Positions 51,988-60,430 of a stretch of 64,000 bases of DNA are shown here, in pieces (the stretch's first letter is position 1; each line of letters opens with the position of its first letter). The stretch covers positions 1 through 64,000 of the forward strand of contig JALEHK010000083.1 of the NCBI GenBank assembly GCA_022770625.1, read 5' to 3'. A program made the position numbers and the translations under genes. Below the pieces are notes generated by a model. It searched no databases and was not told the DNA's origin. It saw only the letters and a program-made list of their open reading frames with translations. This DNA is from Oscillospiraceae bacterium (GTDB taxonomy: Bacteria; Bacillota; Clostridia; Oscillospirales; Ruminococcaceae).

Positions 51988-52914
51988 ATGATCCCTCTGA
52001 GAAAGTACATCCTCAAGAGACTGCTGATTTCGGTCGTCACCATCTGGCTGATCGTCACGGCCTGTTTCTTCCTGCTCCGCCTTCTTCCAGGAAATCCCTT
52101 CGCGTCCACGACCCTGATGACTCAGGATACGCTTGACCGTATGATGGCCTATTATGGGCTGGATCGTCCGCTCTGGGAACAGTACGTTACTTACCTGAAA
52201 AACCTTCTCCACGGCGATTTCGGCTATTCGCTCAAATACGCCGGCCGAAGCGTCAACTACGTTATTGCCACGACCTTCCCGATTTCGGCACAGCTTGGCC
52301 TTCAGGCGCTGACCTTCGGCATCCCAATGGGGCTGCTCCTCGGCATTATTGCCGCAAAGCGCCGCGGACACGCTTCCGATCGGGCCATCAACGTTTTTAT
52401 CATCGTCTGCACCGCCGTTCCTACCTTTATTATTGCGGCACTTTTACAGTATCTGCTCTCGGTCAAGCTCGGACTTCTCCCTGTCGCTCAGTGGAAGAGC
52501 TTTAAGCATACGATCCTTCCGACCTTATGTCTTTCGCTCGGAACGGTTTCCGGATATGCCCGCAGTATGCGCACCCTGATGCTGGAGGTTGACCGTCAGG
52601 ACTACCTCAAGACCGCAAAGGCCAAGGGTCTGGGAAACGTCCGGATCGTTGTTTTCCACCAGATCCGAAACGCGATCATCCCGATGATCACCGGTATCGG
52701 AACCGAGATCGCCGGTATGCTGATGGGCTCATATGTTATTGAAAAGATCTTCTCGATTCCCGGCATGGGCGCCTATTTTGTGACCTCGATCCAGGGCCTT
52801 GACTATACGATGGTCATGGGTCTGGTCATTTTCCAGGCGGTCATCGTTGTTGCCGCAAACTTTATCGTCGATCTGCTGTACGGCGTGGTCGATCCGAGAA
52901 TCCGCGTAGCATAA
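51988..52914 (+). CDS. oppB: Oligopeptide ABC permease OppB/DppB type
   Basis: About 308 residues. AAGGAGATGATC resembles the full Shine-Dalgarno complement, so the true start could be CTG 51997 rather than ATG 51988. N-terminus RKYILKRLLISVVTIWLIVTACFFLLRLLPGNPF is the OppB/DppB opening, followed by a YGLDRPLWEQYVTYLKNLLHGDFGYSL periplasmic segment, and the EAA loop DYLKTAKAKGLGNVRIVVFHQIRNAIIPM. Six TM helices. Pairs with OppC. Confidence 0.94.
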   Translation: MIPLRKYILKRLLISVVTIWLIVTACFFLLRLLPGNPFASTTLMTQDTLDRMMAYYGLDRPLWEQYVTYLKNLLHGDFGYSLKYAGRSVNYVIATTFPISAQLGLQALTFGIPMGLLLGIIAAKRRGHASDRAINVFIIVCTAVPTFIIAALLQYLLSVKLGLLPVAQWKSFKHTILPTLCLSLGTVSGYARSMRTLMLEVDRQDYLKTAKAKGLGNVRIVVFHQIRNAIIPMITGIGTEIAGMLMGSYVIEKIFSIPGMGAYFVTSIQGLDYTMVMGLVIFQAVIVVAANFIVDLLYGVVDPRIRVA

Positions 52915-52929
52915 AGGAGGTGTCGTTTG

Positions 52930-53958
52930 ATGGAAAAAGAAAAAGTTTATGCCGACGGCATCTCTCCGTCGGAATTTGCCCCGGTTGATCGTTCCAAACT
53001 GGATACCGATCAGATCGTCCGTCCGAGCGTCAGCTACTGGAAAAGCGTCTGGCGCCGGATCAGGCAGGATAAGATGGCAATCTTCTGCACCGTTTTGCTG
53101 CTTGTCCTGATTCTGATGGCAATTTTTGCCCCCGTTTTTTCGCCGTATGAGTACGACCGGACGAGCCTTTTGGAAGGTAACTTAAAGCCCTCCGCCGCTC
53201 ACTGGTTCGGTACCGATTCGGCGGGACGCGACCTCTGGACAAGAGTCTGGGTCGGTGCGCGTGTTTCGCTGGCGGTCGGCTTTATCGGCGCGATCCTTCC
53301 CTTTATCATCGGTATGTTTGTCGGTTCGGTCGCCGGTTGGTTCGGCGGTTGGGTCGATATGGTCATCATGCGGCTGATCGATATCGGTATGTGCATTCCC
53401 TCGATGATCTATGTCATCCTGATCCTCGTTTACTTCGGCGGCGGTGCAAAGGCCATTATCATCGCTCTCGCCGTTATGAACTGGATGGGGCCGGCGCGCG
53501 GCTACCGCGGACGTATCCTCCAGTTCAAAAACCGTGAGTTTACCCTGGCGGCTCAGACCCTCGGCGCTTCGCCGATGCGGATTATCTACCGCCACATCCT
53601 TCCGAACATTCTCGGAAACATCGTCATTTCGCTGACCAGCTTCGTTCCTGCCGCCATCTTTATGGAAGCGAGCCTTGCCTTTATCGGCCTTGGCATTTCG
53701 CCTCCGATGACCTCTTTAGGACAGCTGGCTTCCGACGGCGCCGGAATGTACCGGACACAGTTTTACCAGTTCATCATTCCTTCTCTCGTCATCAGCCTGA
53801 TTATCTTCTCCTTCTTCATGCTGGGCAACTGCCTGCGCGACGCGCTTGATCCGCAGCTCCGGGACGAGATGAGCACCTCTGCTCTCCGCCGCAGAAAACG
53901 CGCGGAAAAGGAAGCCGCCAAACAGGAGAAAGCATCCGCAGGAAAGGAGACCGCCTGA
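52930..53958 (+). CDS. oppC: Oligopeptide ABC permease OppC/DppC type
   Basis: 342 residues, ATG 52930 behind AAAGGAGGTG. YWKSVWRRIRQDKMAIFCTVLLLVLILMAIFAPVFSPYEYD and HWFGTDSAGRDLWTRVWVGARVSLAVGF are OppC signatures; the EAA loop is EFTLAAQTLGASPMRIIYRHILPN; C-terminal DALDPQLRDEM closes the fold. A Lys/Ala-rich tail is added. Overlaps oppD by one base (TGATG), so coupled translation is likely. Confidence 0.95.
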   Translation: MEKEKVYADGISPSEFAPVDRSKLDTDQIVRPSVSYWKSVWRRIRQDKMAIFCTVLLLVLILMAIFAPVFSPYEYDRTSLLEGNLKPSAAHWFGTDSAGRDLWTRVWVGARVSLAVGFIGAILPFIIGMFVGSVAGWFGGWVDMVIMRLIDIGMCIPSMIYVILILVYFGGGAKAIIIALAVMNWMGPARGYRGRILQFKNREFTLAAQTLGASPMRIIYRHILPNILGNIVISLTSFVPAAIFMEASLAFIGLGISPPMTSLGQLASDGAGMYRTQFYQFIIPSLVISLIIFSFFMLGNCLRDALDPQLRDEMSTSALRRRKRAEKEAAKQEKASAGKETA

Positions 53959-55043
53959 TGAATGAACATCTTTTGGAAGTAAACGGTCTGCACGTTTCCT
54001 TTGATACCTACGCGGGCGAAGTCAAAGCCGTGCGCGGCGTTGACTTTTACCTGGACGGCGGGGAGACGCTTGCGATCGTTGGCGAATCCGGCTGCGGAAA
54101 GTCGGTCACCGTCCAGACGATCATGCGCTTAAACCCCGAACCCCCCGCAGCCATCCGCGGCGGAAGCATCCTTTATAAAGGCGAAGACCTGACCAAAAAG
54201 ACCGATAAGGAGATGCGCGCCTACCGCGGAAAAGAGTTCTCGATGATCTTCCAGGATGCGATGACCTCTCTAAACCCCGTTTCCCGTATCGGCCGTCAGA
54301 TGAGCGAAGCGATCCGCATCCACGAAAAAGACGTGACCCGCGAAGAGGCGAAAGCCCGCGCAATCGAAATGCTCGGAAAGGTCGGACTGTCCAATCCCGA
54401 GACCGTCTACCGCCGCTATCCCCATACCCTTTCGGGCGGTCAGCGTCAGCGCGTCATGATCGCAATGGCGCTCTGCTGCCACCCGTCGATCCTTCTGGCA
54501 GACGAGCCGACGACCGCACTGGACGTTACGACGCAGGCTCAGATCTTAAAGCTGATGAAGGACATTCAGAAGGATACCGGCTGCGGCATCATCCTGATTA
54601 CCCATAACCTCGGCGTCGTCGCCCGTATGGCGGAGCGCGTCGCCGTCATGTACGCCGGCCAGATCGTGGAAAAGGGTGCCCTCTCGGACATCTTTTATCA
54701 TCCCAAGCACCCGTATACATGGGGACTGCTCGGCTCGATGCCGGATATGCAGGAAAGCCGCTCGACCCGCCTGACGGCGATTCCCGGTTCGCCGCCCGAT
54801 CTGTTTGCCCCGCCCAAGGGCTGTGGATTTGCACCCCGCTGCCCCTATTGCATGGAAGTCTGTCTGTCGCACGCCCCCGGAGAAACGCCGGTGGCTCCCG
54901 GTCACACCTCCCGCTGCTGGCTGCTGGACGAACGTGCGGGAAATCATGTAAAACCCCCGGTCGGAAGAGACGCTGAGCTTGTGACCGAAGAGATGAAAGC
55001 TTATCGTGAAAGTATTGCGGAAGGAGGAAAGGAAAATGTCTGA
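53958..55043 (+). CDS. oppD: Oligopeptide ABC ATPase OppD type
   Basis: 361 residues, ATG 53958. VNGLHVSFDTYAGEVKAVRGVDFYLDGGETLAIVGESGCGKSVTVQTIMRL (Walker A), Q-loop MIFQDAMTSLNP, LSGGQRQRVMIAMALCCHP signature, ADEPTTALDVTTQAQIL Walker B. The C-terminal oligopeptide-transport motif IPGSPPDLFAPPKGCGFAPRCPYCMEVC carries Cys residues that bind an iron-sulfur cluster in some family members. Works as a heterodimer with OppF. Confidence 0.96.
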   Translation: MNEHLLEVNGLHVSFDTYAGEVKAVRGVDFYLDGGETLAIVGESGCGKSVTVQTIMRLNPEPPAAIRGGSILYKGEDLTKKTDKEMRAYRGKEFSMIFQDAMTSLNPVSRIGRQMSEAIRIHEKDVTREEAKARAIEMLGKVGLSNPETVYRRYPHTLSGGQRQRVMIAMALCCHPSILLADEPTTALDVTTQAQILKLMKDIQKDTGCGIILITHNLGVVARMAERVAVMYAGQIVEKGALSDIFYHPKHPYTWGLLGSMPDMQESRSTRLTAIPGSPPDLFAPPKGCGFAPRCPYCMEVCLSHAPGETPVAPGHTSRCWLLDERAGNHVKPPVGRDAELVTEEMKAYRESIAEGGKENV

Positions 55044-56031
55044 GGAAAAAGCAGTACAGACCCGTTCCCAAGATCAGCAGCCGCTGATCCGGGTCGAGCA
55101 TTTGAAAAAGTATTTCCAGGTTGCCCGAGGAAAGGTTCTCCACGCCGTTGACGACGTTTCCTTTTCAATCCCCCGCGGAACAACGCTCGGACTGGTCGGA
55201 GAATCCGGCTGCGGAAAAACGACCGTCGGCCGTACACTGGTTCGCCTTTACGAGCCGGACGGCGGAAAGATCCTCTTTGATGGGGAGGATATTTCCAAGG
55301 TTCGCGGAAAAGAGCGCCGGGAACTGACCCGCCGGATGCAGATGGTTTATCAGGATCCGTACGCTTCCTTAAACCCTTTCTTCACCGTCGGCGAGATCAT
55401 CACCGAGGGCTTGGAGATTCACGGCATCGGTTCGGATAAAAAAGAGCGGATGGAGATCGCCTATGACCTTTTGGAAAAGGTCGGCCTTCACCGGGAACAC
55501 GCCAACCGCTTCCCGCACGAGTTCTCCGGCGGTCAGCGTCAGCGCGTCGGTCTGGCCCGTTCGCTTGCCGTCAACCCCGACTTTATCGTCTGCGATGAAG
55601 CGATCTCGGCGCTGGATGTTTCGGTTCAGGCTCAGATCGTCAATATGCTCGTCGATTTTCAGCAGTCGATGGGGCTGACCTATCTCTTTATTGCACATGA
55701 CCTTTCGATGGTTCGCTATATTTCCGACCGGACAGCGGTTATGTACTTAGGCTCTCTGGTTGAGATCGGAAACGTGAGCGATATTTATTCTCACCCGGCG
55801 CATCCCTATACCCAGGGGCTTCTGCAAGCCGTTCCGGTCGCCGACCCCGACTATGAAAAGGCGAGAAGCGGGGAGACGGTCATGGCGGGCGAGGTCGCAA
55901 GCCCAATCAATCCCGGCCCCGGCTGCCGTTTTTGCAGCCGCTGCCCCCGCGCGACCGAGCGCTGCAAAAACGAGACTCCGATTCTGCGCGATCTCGGCGG
56001 CGGTCATATGGCTGCCTGCCATAATCTGTAA
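55036..56031 (+). CDS. oppF: Oligopeptide ABC ATPase OppF type
   Basis: 331 residues from ATG 55036 behind GAAGGAGGAAAGG; the overlap with oppD is eight bases. LIRVEHLKKYFQVARGKVLHAVDDVSF, GLVGESGCGKTTVGRTLVRLYEPDGG, MQMVYQDPYASLNP, FSGGQRQRVGLARSLAVNPDFIVCDEAISALDVSVQAQI and IAHDLSMVRY. The C-terminal motif PINPGPGCRFCSRCPRATERC matches OppF. Completes the transporter. Confidence 0.96.
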   Translation: MSEEKAVQTRSQDQQPLIRVEHLKKYFQVARGKVLHAVDDVSFSIPRGTTLGLVGESGCGKTTVGRTLVRLYEPDGGKILFDGEDISKVRGKERRELTRRMQMVYQDPYASLNPFFTVGEIITEGLEIHGIGSDKKERMEIAYDLLEKVGLHREHANRFPHEFSGGQRQRVGLARSLAVNPDFIVCDEAISALDVSVQAQIVNMLVDFQQSMGLTYLFIAHDLSMVRYISDRTAVMYLGSLVEIGNVSDIYSHPAHPYTQGLLQAVPVADPDYEKARSGETVMAGEVASPINPGPGCRFCSRCPRATERCKNETPILRDLGGGHMAACHNL

Positions 56032-56075
56032 CATCGGGGCTTCCCGATGTGGGAAAGGAAAGAAATATAGGACTT

Positions 56076-57251
56076 ATGAAATACGACTTTGATACCCGCG
56101 TGGATCGGAAGAACAGAGGAAACTTAAAGGAACTGATGTTCACGCCCGACGCGGTGCGTAAAAAGGGCGTGGTCTGTTTTTCCGGCGCAGAGTTTGAGTT
56201 CAAGACCGCCCGCCCAGTCATTGACGCCGTAAAGGAAGCGGCGGAGAACGGGCTGTTCGGTTTTACCGTTGCCGATCAGAATTATTACGATCATATTCTC
56301 TGGTGGATGAAAAACGTCCGCGGCGTGACGCTTGAAAAGGATTGGATTCTTCCGGTTCAGGGCACGATCTTCTCAGCCGCGACCTCGATCCGTCTCTTTA
56401 CCGAAAAAGGGGAGGGGATCATCGTCCCGACCCCTGGCTACAACCGCTATGAACAGGCGGCGAGACGGCTCGGACGGAAAACGACCTTTGTTCCGGTCAG
56501 AAGCGACTGTTCTCTTGACCTTGCGGAACTGGAAAAAGCGATGCAGTCTCCTTCCAATAAACTGCTGTTCCTCTGCAACCCCAATAACCCGACCGGAAAG
56601 ATCATTTCCCGCGAGACCCTTCGGGAGATTCTGGCGCTCGCCCGCCGGTACGGTACCGCCGTCTGGTGCGATGAAATCTTTGCGGATGTTGATCTGACGG
56701 GAAAAGGCGTTCCGATGCTGGCGGATCTGGCGGAAGAGAACGACTGTGTCATCAGCGTCTTTTCGATGGGAAAGACCTTCTCGTTTACCGGCGTCAACCA
56801 CGCTCATGTGGTCATCAAAAACGCCGCTCTTCGCGAAAAGTATCAGGCGCAGCGGGATGCCGACCATTTCGGAAGCATCGATCCGATGGCGTATGCGGCG
56901 CTCTGCGGCGGATATACCCCGGAAGGGAAGGAATGGCTGGAAGAGATGATTTCGGTCATCCAGTCGAACAACGAAACGGTCGCTTCCTTCTTTGCTGAGC
57001 ATATGCCGGCGGTCAAGGTCAATCAGCCGGAAGCCGGTTATGTTTTGTGGTTGGACTTTACCGGGCTGGGGCTGACGGAAGAAGAGCTTTTCCGCTTTCT
57101 TTCTGAGGAAGCGTACTTCTGCTGCGATCCGGGTAAGGAGTATTACGGCGCGCCCTGTATGGCGAGAATGTGCACCGCCGTTCCGCCCGCTGAACTTGAG
57201 CGCTGTCTGTCGCTGCTTCTGGATGCGGCGAGAGCCAGAGGCCTGGCGTAA
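56076..57251 (+). CDS. PatB/MalY family PLP aminotransferase-like C-S lyase
   Basis: 391 residues from ATG 56076. MKYDFDTRVDRKNRGNLKEL opening, FGFTVADQNYYDHILWWM, PVQGTIFSAATSIRLFTEKGEGIIVPTPGYNRYEQAA, LFLCNPNNPTGKIISRE, WCDEIFADVDL, and the PLP-Lys segment SMGKTFSFTGVNHAHVVI, all in MalY/PatB order. Members cleave cystathionine or cysteine S-conjugates and some Cys-containing dipeptides. It follows oppF by 44 bases; the ribosome site is weak. Role in releasing sulfur from imported peptides is inferred. Confidence 0.9.
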   Translation: MKYDFDTRVDRKNRGNLKELMFTPDAVRKKGVVCFSGAEFEFKTARPVIDAVKEAAENGLFGFTVADQNYYDHILWWMKNVRGVTLEKDWILPVQGTIFSAATSIRLFTEKGEGIIVPTPGYNRYEQAARRLGRKTTFVPVRSDCSLDLAELEKAMQSPSNKLLFLCNPNNPTGKIISRETLREILALARRYGTAVWCDEIFADVDLTGKGVPMLADLAEENDCVISVFSMGKTFSFTGVNHAHVVIKNAALREKYQAQRDADHFGSIDPMAYAALCGGYTPEGKEWLEEMISVIQSNNETVASFFAEHMPAVKVNQPEAGYVLWLDFTGLGLTEEELFRFLSEEAYFCCDPGKEYYGAPCMARMCTAVPPAELERCLSLLLDAARARGLA

Positions 57252-57256
57252 CTTTT

Positions 57257-57290
57257 AGGGGAATCTCCTTTGCGGGAGGTTCCTTTTTTG
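57257..57290 (+). terminator. Terminator of the opp-patB operon
   Basis: AGGGGAATCTCC (57257-57268) pairs with GGAGGTTCCT (57275-57284) including G-U, then TTTTT. Confidence 0.85.
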
Positions 57291-57298
57291 CTATTTTT

Positions 57299-57450
57299 TG
57301 GGCTCTGCCGGTGGCAGAACAACTGGGATCGAAACGCTTCGGAAGCCGTGAGAATGAGTGCATATCGATTTCCCGTGCAAGCCTTATTTTCCTTTGCTCT
57401 GCGCAAAGGAAAAACATGGAGTTTCGACTTGCCGGTCAGAACGACCGGTA
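57299..57450. repeat. Intergenic hairpin-rich segment, repeat copy B
   Basis: In the 57252-57740 gap, hairpin TCTGCC-ggt-GGCAGA (57304-57318) is followed by CAACTGGGATCG and GTGAGAA, the same order as at 2659-2711. Then a perfect 11-bp stem TTTTCCTTTGC/GCAAAGGAAAA (57387-57397 with 57403-57413) and CCGGTC-agaac-GACCGG (57432-57448). No ORF here looks coding. The remaining 57450-57630 is AT-rich without a clear feature. Confidence 0.5.
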
Positions 57451-57632
57451 TTTTCTCAATCCCTTTTCGGGTTTCGAAAACCGTCAAAACTCCCGCGTGA
57501 GTAAAAAATAATTCTGTCCCTTCGATCTCTGCAATCCCTTAAAAAGGATTGATCTAAACTTTTTGCTTTTGATAAAAAACAGGTTTTATTAGAAAAGTCG
57601 GGATAAATTCACATTTTTTCTTAATTTTCCGC

Positions 57633-57661
57633 TGTACAATTTTCAACCAAAATGCTATAAT
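57633..57661 (+). promoter_or_regulatory. ftsH promoter
   Basis: TGTACA (57633-57638), 17 bases, TATAAT (57656-57661). Confidence 0.8.
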
Positions 57662-57668
57662 TAATGTT

Positions 57669-57684
57669 GCGAAACAAGTTTCGC
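57669..57684 (+). promoter_or_regulatory. Palindrome at the ftsH transcription start
   Basis: GCGAAAC-AA-GTTTCGC, a perfect inverted repeat about eight bases after the -10 box, where a repressor would block initiation. The cognate regulator is not known. Confidence 0.55.
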
Positions 57685-57740
57685 GAACGCTGCCGCAAGG
57701 TATAATGTTGGTAACCAATATAAAAGTTAGGAGTGCCGCC

Positions 57741-59588
57741 ATGGATGAAATCAAGTCGCCAAAAAAGCCATTGATCTTTTACTATATCATTGTGATGGCT
57801 ATTTTACTCCTCTTAAACCTTTTTGCCGTCCCAAAAATGATGCAGATGAGCATCACCGAAGTGGACTACGGAACCTTTATGACCATGACCGAGAATAAGG
57901 AGATCGGCCAGGTCGAGATCGAGGATAACCAGATCCTTTTTACCGACCAGTCGGGCGATAAGATCTATAAGACTGGTCTGATGGACGACCCGGGGCTGAC
58001 CGAGCGTCTGTACGATTCCGGCGCGAAGTTCTCGAGCGAGATCGTTGAACAGGCGTCTCCTATTGCGAACTTCCTGCTGACATGGGTTTTCCCGGTCGTT
58101 CTCTTTGTCGTTGTCGGTCAGCTTGTGAGCCGCTACATGATGAAGAAGATGGGCGGCGGCAACAACGCCATGTCGTTCGGCATGGGCAAGTCTAACGCCA
58201 AGGTTTATGTAAAGTCCACCACCGGCATCAAGTTTGCCGATGTGGCGGGTGAGGACGAAGCCAAAGAAAACCTGATGGAGATCGTCCAGTATCTCCATGA
58301 TCCGAAGAAGTACACCGACATCGGCGCTTCCATGCCCAAGGGCATCCTGCTCGTAGGCCCTCCCGGCACCGGTAAGACGATGCTCGCCAAGGCGGTCGCC
58401 GGCGAATCCGATGTTCCGTTTTTCTCGATCTCCGGATCGGAGTTTGTCGAGATGTTCGTTGGTATGGGCGCATCCAAGGTTCGCGACCTCTTTAAACAGG
58501 CGAAGGAAAAGGCTCCCTGTATCGTCTTTATCGACGAGATCGACGCTATCGGCAAAAAGCGCGATGGTCAGTTCTCCGGAAACGATGAACGCGAACAAAC
58601 CCTGAACCAGCTTCTGACCGAGATGGACGGCTTTGAGGGCAACACCGGCGTCATCATTCTCGCCGCGACCAACCGCCCTGATTCGCTTGACCCGGCGCTG
58701 CTCCGCCCCGGCCGCTTTGACCGCCGGGTTCCGGTCGAGCTTCCCGACCTCAAGGGCCGCGAGGAGATCCTGAAGGTTCACGCCCGAAAGGTTCGCGTCG
58801 ATATGAGCATCGACTACAACATCATCGCCCGTATGGCGTCCGGCGCGTCCGGTGCCGAGCTTGCGAATATCGTAAACGAAGCGGCGCTCCGTGCCGTTCG
58901 AGACGGAAGAAATCTTGTTACCCAGTCCGACCTTGAGGAAAGTATCGAGGTCGTTATCGCCGGCTACCAGAAAAAGAACGCGATCCTGACCGATAAAGAG
59001 CGGAAGATCGTCTCCTATCACGAGATCGGCCACGCTCTCGTCTCCGCCCTCCAGTCCCACTCTGCCCCCGTCCAGAAGATCACGATCATTCCCCGTACCT
59101 CCGGTGCGCTCGGCTATACGATGCAGGTCGATGAAGGAAACCATTACCTCATGACCCGCGAGGAGCTTTTTGACCAGATCGCGACCCTGACCGGCGGCCG
59201 CGCGGCGGAGGAGGTCGCTTTCGGTTCGATCACGACCGGCGCCTCCAACGACATCGAAAAAGCCACAAAGATCGCCCGCGCGATGCTGACCCAGTACGGC
59301 ATGAGCGAGGAATTTGATATGGTTGCCCTCGAGACGGTCAATAACCAGTACCTCGGCGGCGATACCTCTTTAGCCTGCTCGGCCGACCTTCACGGCGACA
59401 TCGACCGCAAGGTTATCGCCCTCGTCAAGCAGCAGCACCAGAAAGCGATCGACCTTCTGACCTCCCACCGCGAAAAGCTGGACGAGCTTGCGAACTACCT
59501 CTATGAGAAAGAAACGATCACCGGCGAAGAGTTCATGGAGATCCTGAACCGTCCCTCCACGGATCCCGCGCTCTCCCTGACCGAATGA
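57741..59588 (+). CDS. ftsH: ATP-dependent zinc metalloprotease FtsH
   Basis: 615 residues from ATG 57741 behind TTAGGAGTGCC. Two TM helices ([18 protein letters not shown] and [22 protein letters not shown]) flank the small extracytoplasmic domain. AAA domain: [58 protein letters not shown]. Zinc protease: HEIGHAL at 427-433 and a later Asp ligand region. Degrades misfolded membrane proteins and selected soluble ones. Shorter C-terminus than E. coli FtsH. Alone between its promoter and terminator. Confidence 0.98.
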   Translation: MDEIKSPKKPLIFYYIIVMAILLLLNLFAVPKMMQMSITEVDYGTFMTMTENKEIGQVEIEDNQILFTDQSGDKIYKTGLMDDPGLTERLYDSGAKFSSEIVEQASPIANFLLTWVFPVVLFVVVGQLVSRYMMKKMGGGNNAMSFGMGKSNAKVYVKSTTGIKFADVAGEDEAKENLMEIVQYLHDPKKYTDIGASMPKGILLVGPPGTGKTMLAKAVAGESDVPFFSISGSEFVEMFVGMGASKVRDLFKQAKEKAPCIVFIDEIDAIGKKRDGQFSGNDEREQTLNQLLTEMDGFEGNTGVIILAATNRPDSLDPALLRPGRFDRRVPVELPDLKGREEILKVHARKVRVDMSIDYNIIARMASGASGAELANIVNEAALRAVRDGRNLVTQSDLEESIEVVIAGYQKKNAILTDKERKIVSYHEIGHALVSALQSHSAPVQKITIIPRTSGALGYTMQVDEGNHYLMTREELFDQIATLTGGRAAEEVAFGSITTGASNDIEKATKIARAMLTQYGMSEEFDMVALETVNNQYLGGDTSLACSADLHGDIDRKVIALVKQQHQKAIDLLTSHREKLDELANYLYEKETITGEEFMEILNRPSTDPALSLTE

Positions 59589-59594
59589 TTTCCG

Positions 59595-59630
59595 CCTGCC
59601 GTATTCTGAAACGAAACGGCAGGTTTTTTC
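59595..59630 (+). terminator. ftsH terminator
   Basis: CCTGCCGT (59595-59602) and ACGGCAGG (59616-59623), then TTTTTTC. Confidence 0.92.
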
Positions 59631-59654
59631 TTTATGGAATTTATCCAGATCCAC

Positions 59655-59743
59655 ATATGAATGATTGTGCATATTTTCATATCGATTTCCTTGACAAAGC
59701 ATTCAACGAGTGATAATATGAATACATGAACAGTGATTCATAT
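59655..59743 (+). promoter_or_regulatory. Promoter and paired operators of the metal-efflux operon
   Basis: TTGACA (59691-59696), 17 bases, TAATAT (59714-59719). Two palindromes share the form ATATGA-N16-TCATAT: 59655-59682 upstream and 59716-59743 over the -10 and start. The second extends to ATATGAAT...ATTCATAT, resembling SmtB/CadC family operators. Binding of the ArsR-type protein encoded next would repress until metal appears. Confidence 0.82.
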
Positions 59744-59766
59744 GTTATAGGAAAGGAGATTCCCTC

Positions 59767-60129
59767 ATGGCAATCGATGAGATCGAGCATTGCGAGCAGA
59801 GCCACTGCCACCCCGATTTCGCTAAAAAGATCGACAGTATGATGCCGGACGAAGATCAGCTTTATGATCTGGCGGAGTTGTTTAAGATCTTCGGCGATTC
59901 GACAAGAGTGCGAATCCTGTATCTGCTTCTGGAATCGGAGATGTGCGTGTGCGATATTGCCCAGTGCCTTTCGATGAACCAGTCCGCGATTTCCCATCAG
60001 CTTCGGGTGCTGAAAAACGCCGACCTGATCCGCTTCAGAAGGGAAGGAAAGACGGTTATCTATTCGCTGGCCGATGACCATGTTCGAATGATTCTCTCCT
60101 GCGGCATGGAGCATATTCTCGAAAAATAA
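59767..60129 (+). CDS. ArsR/SmtB family metal-sensing repressor (CadC/CzrA-like)
   Basis: 120 residues, ATG 59767 behind GGAAAGGAG. Winged helix with LFKIFGDSTRVRILYLLLES, MNQSAISHQLRVLKNADLIRFRREGKTVIYSL. Metal sites: Cys60 and Cys62 in MCVCDIAQC (alpha-3 site) with N-terminal Cys9, His13, Cys14 and His15, and Asp103, His105, His116 and Glu119, which have exactly the spacing of the SmtB alpha-5 site. Both site types present, as in CadC. Likely senses Cd/Pb/Zn and controls its own operon with the HMA and ATPase genes. Confidence 0.92.
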   Translation: MAIDEIEHCEQSHCHPDFAKKIDSMMPDEDQLYDLAELFKIFGDSTRVRILYLLLESEMCVCDIAQCLSMNQSAISHQLRVLKNADLIRFRREGKTVIYSLADDHVRMILSCGMEHILEK

Positions 60130-60145
60130 GAAAGGATGCATCATC

Positions 60146-60364
60146 ATGAAAAAGACCTATAAAATCGACGTTGACTGCGCAAACTGCGCCAACAAGATGG
60201 AAGAAGCCACGAAAAAGACCGAGGGCGTAAAAGACGCGACTGTAAACTTTATGGCGCTGAAGATGATCGTTGAGTTCGACGAGGGCGCTGTTCCTGCCGA
60301 AGTCATGAAAAACGTCCTGAAAAACTGCAAGAAGGTCGAAGACGACTGCGAGATCTATCTGTAA
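60146..60364 (+). CDS. Stand-alone heavy-metal-associated (HMA) domain protein
   Basis: 72 residues, ATG 60146 behind GAAAGGATGC. Ferredoxin-like HMA fold: KKTYKIDVDCANCANKMEEATKKTEGVKDATVNFMALKMIVEF. Metal-binding CANC motif at Cys11 and Cys14. It is the size of a free metallochaperone, and the ATPase that follows lacks its own N-terminal HMA domain, so this gene probably supplies it in trans. Between the sensor and ATPase genes of one operon. Confidence 0.93.
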   Translation: MKKTYKIDVDCANCANKMEEATKKTEGVKDATVNFMALKMIVEFDEGAVPAEVMKNVLKNCKKVEDDCEIYL

Positions 60365-60377
60365 TCGAACGGAAGGT

Positions 60378-60408
60378 AAAAGGCGCTCAGAGATCTGCGG
60401 CGCCTTTT
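60378..60408 (+). other. Hairpin between HMA and ATPase genes
   Basis: AAAAGGCGC (60378-60386) and GCGCCTTTT (60400-60408). A terminator-like stem with its T run partly in the arm; probably partial attenuation that makes more HMA protein than ATPase. Confidence 0.6.
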
Positions 60409-60430
60409 CTTATGAGGAGGTTCGTTTCGT

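Noticed and set aside
57143..57511. Several overlapping short frames in the ftsH upstream gap
   Set aside because: They overlap the hairpin-rich element on both strands, without ribosome sites or known domains.
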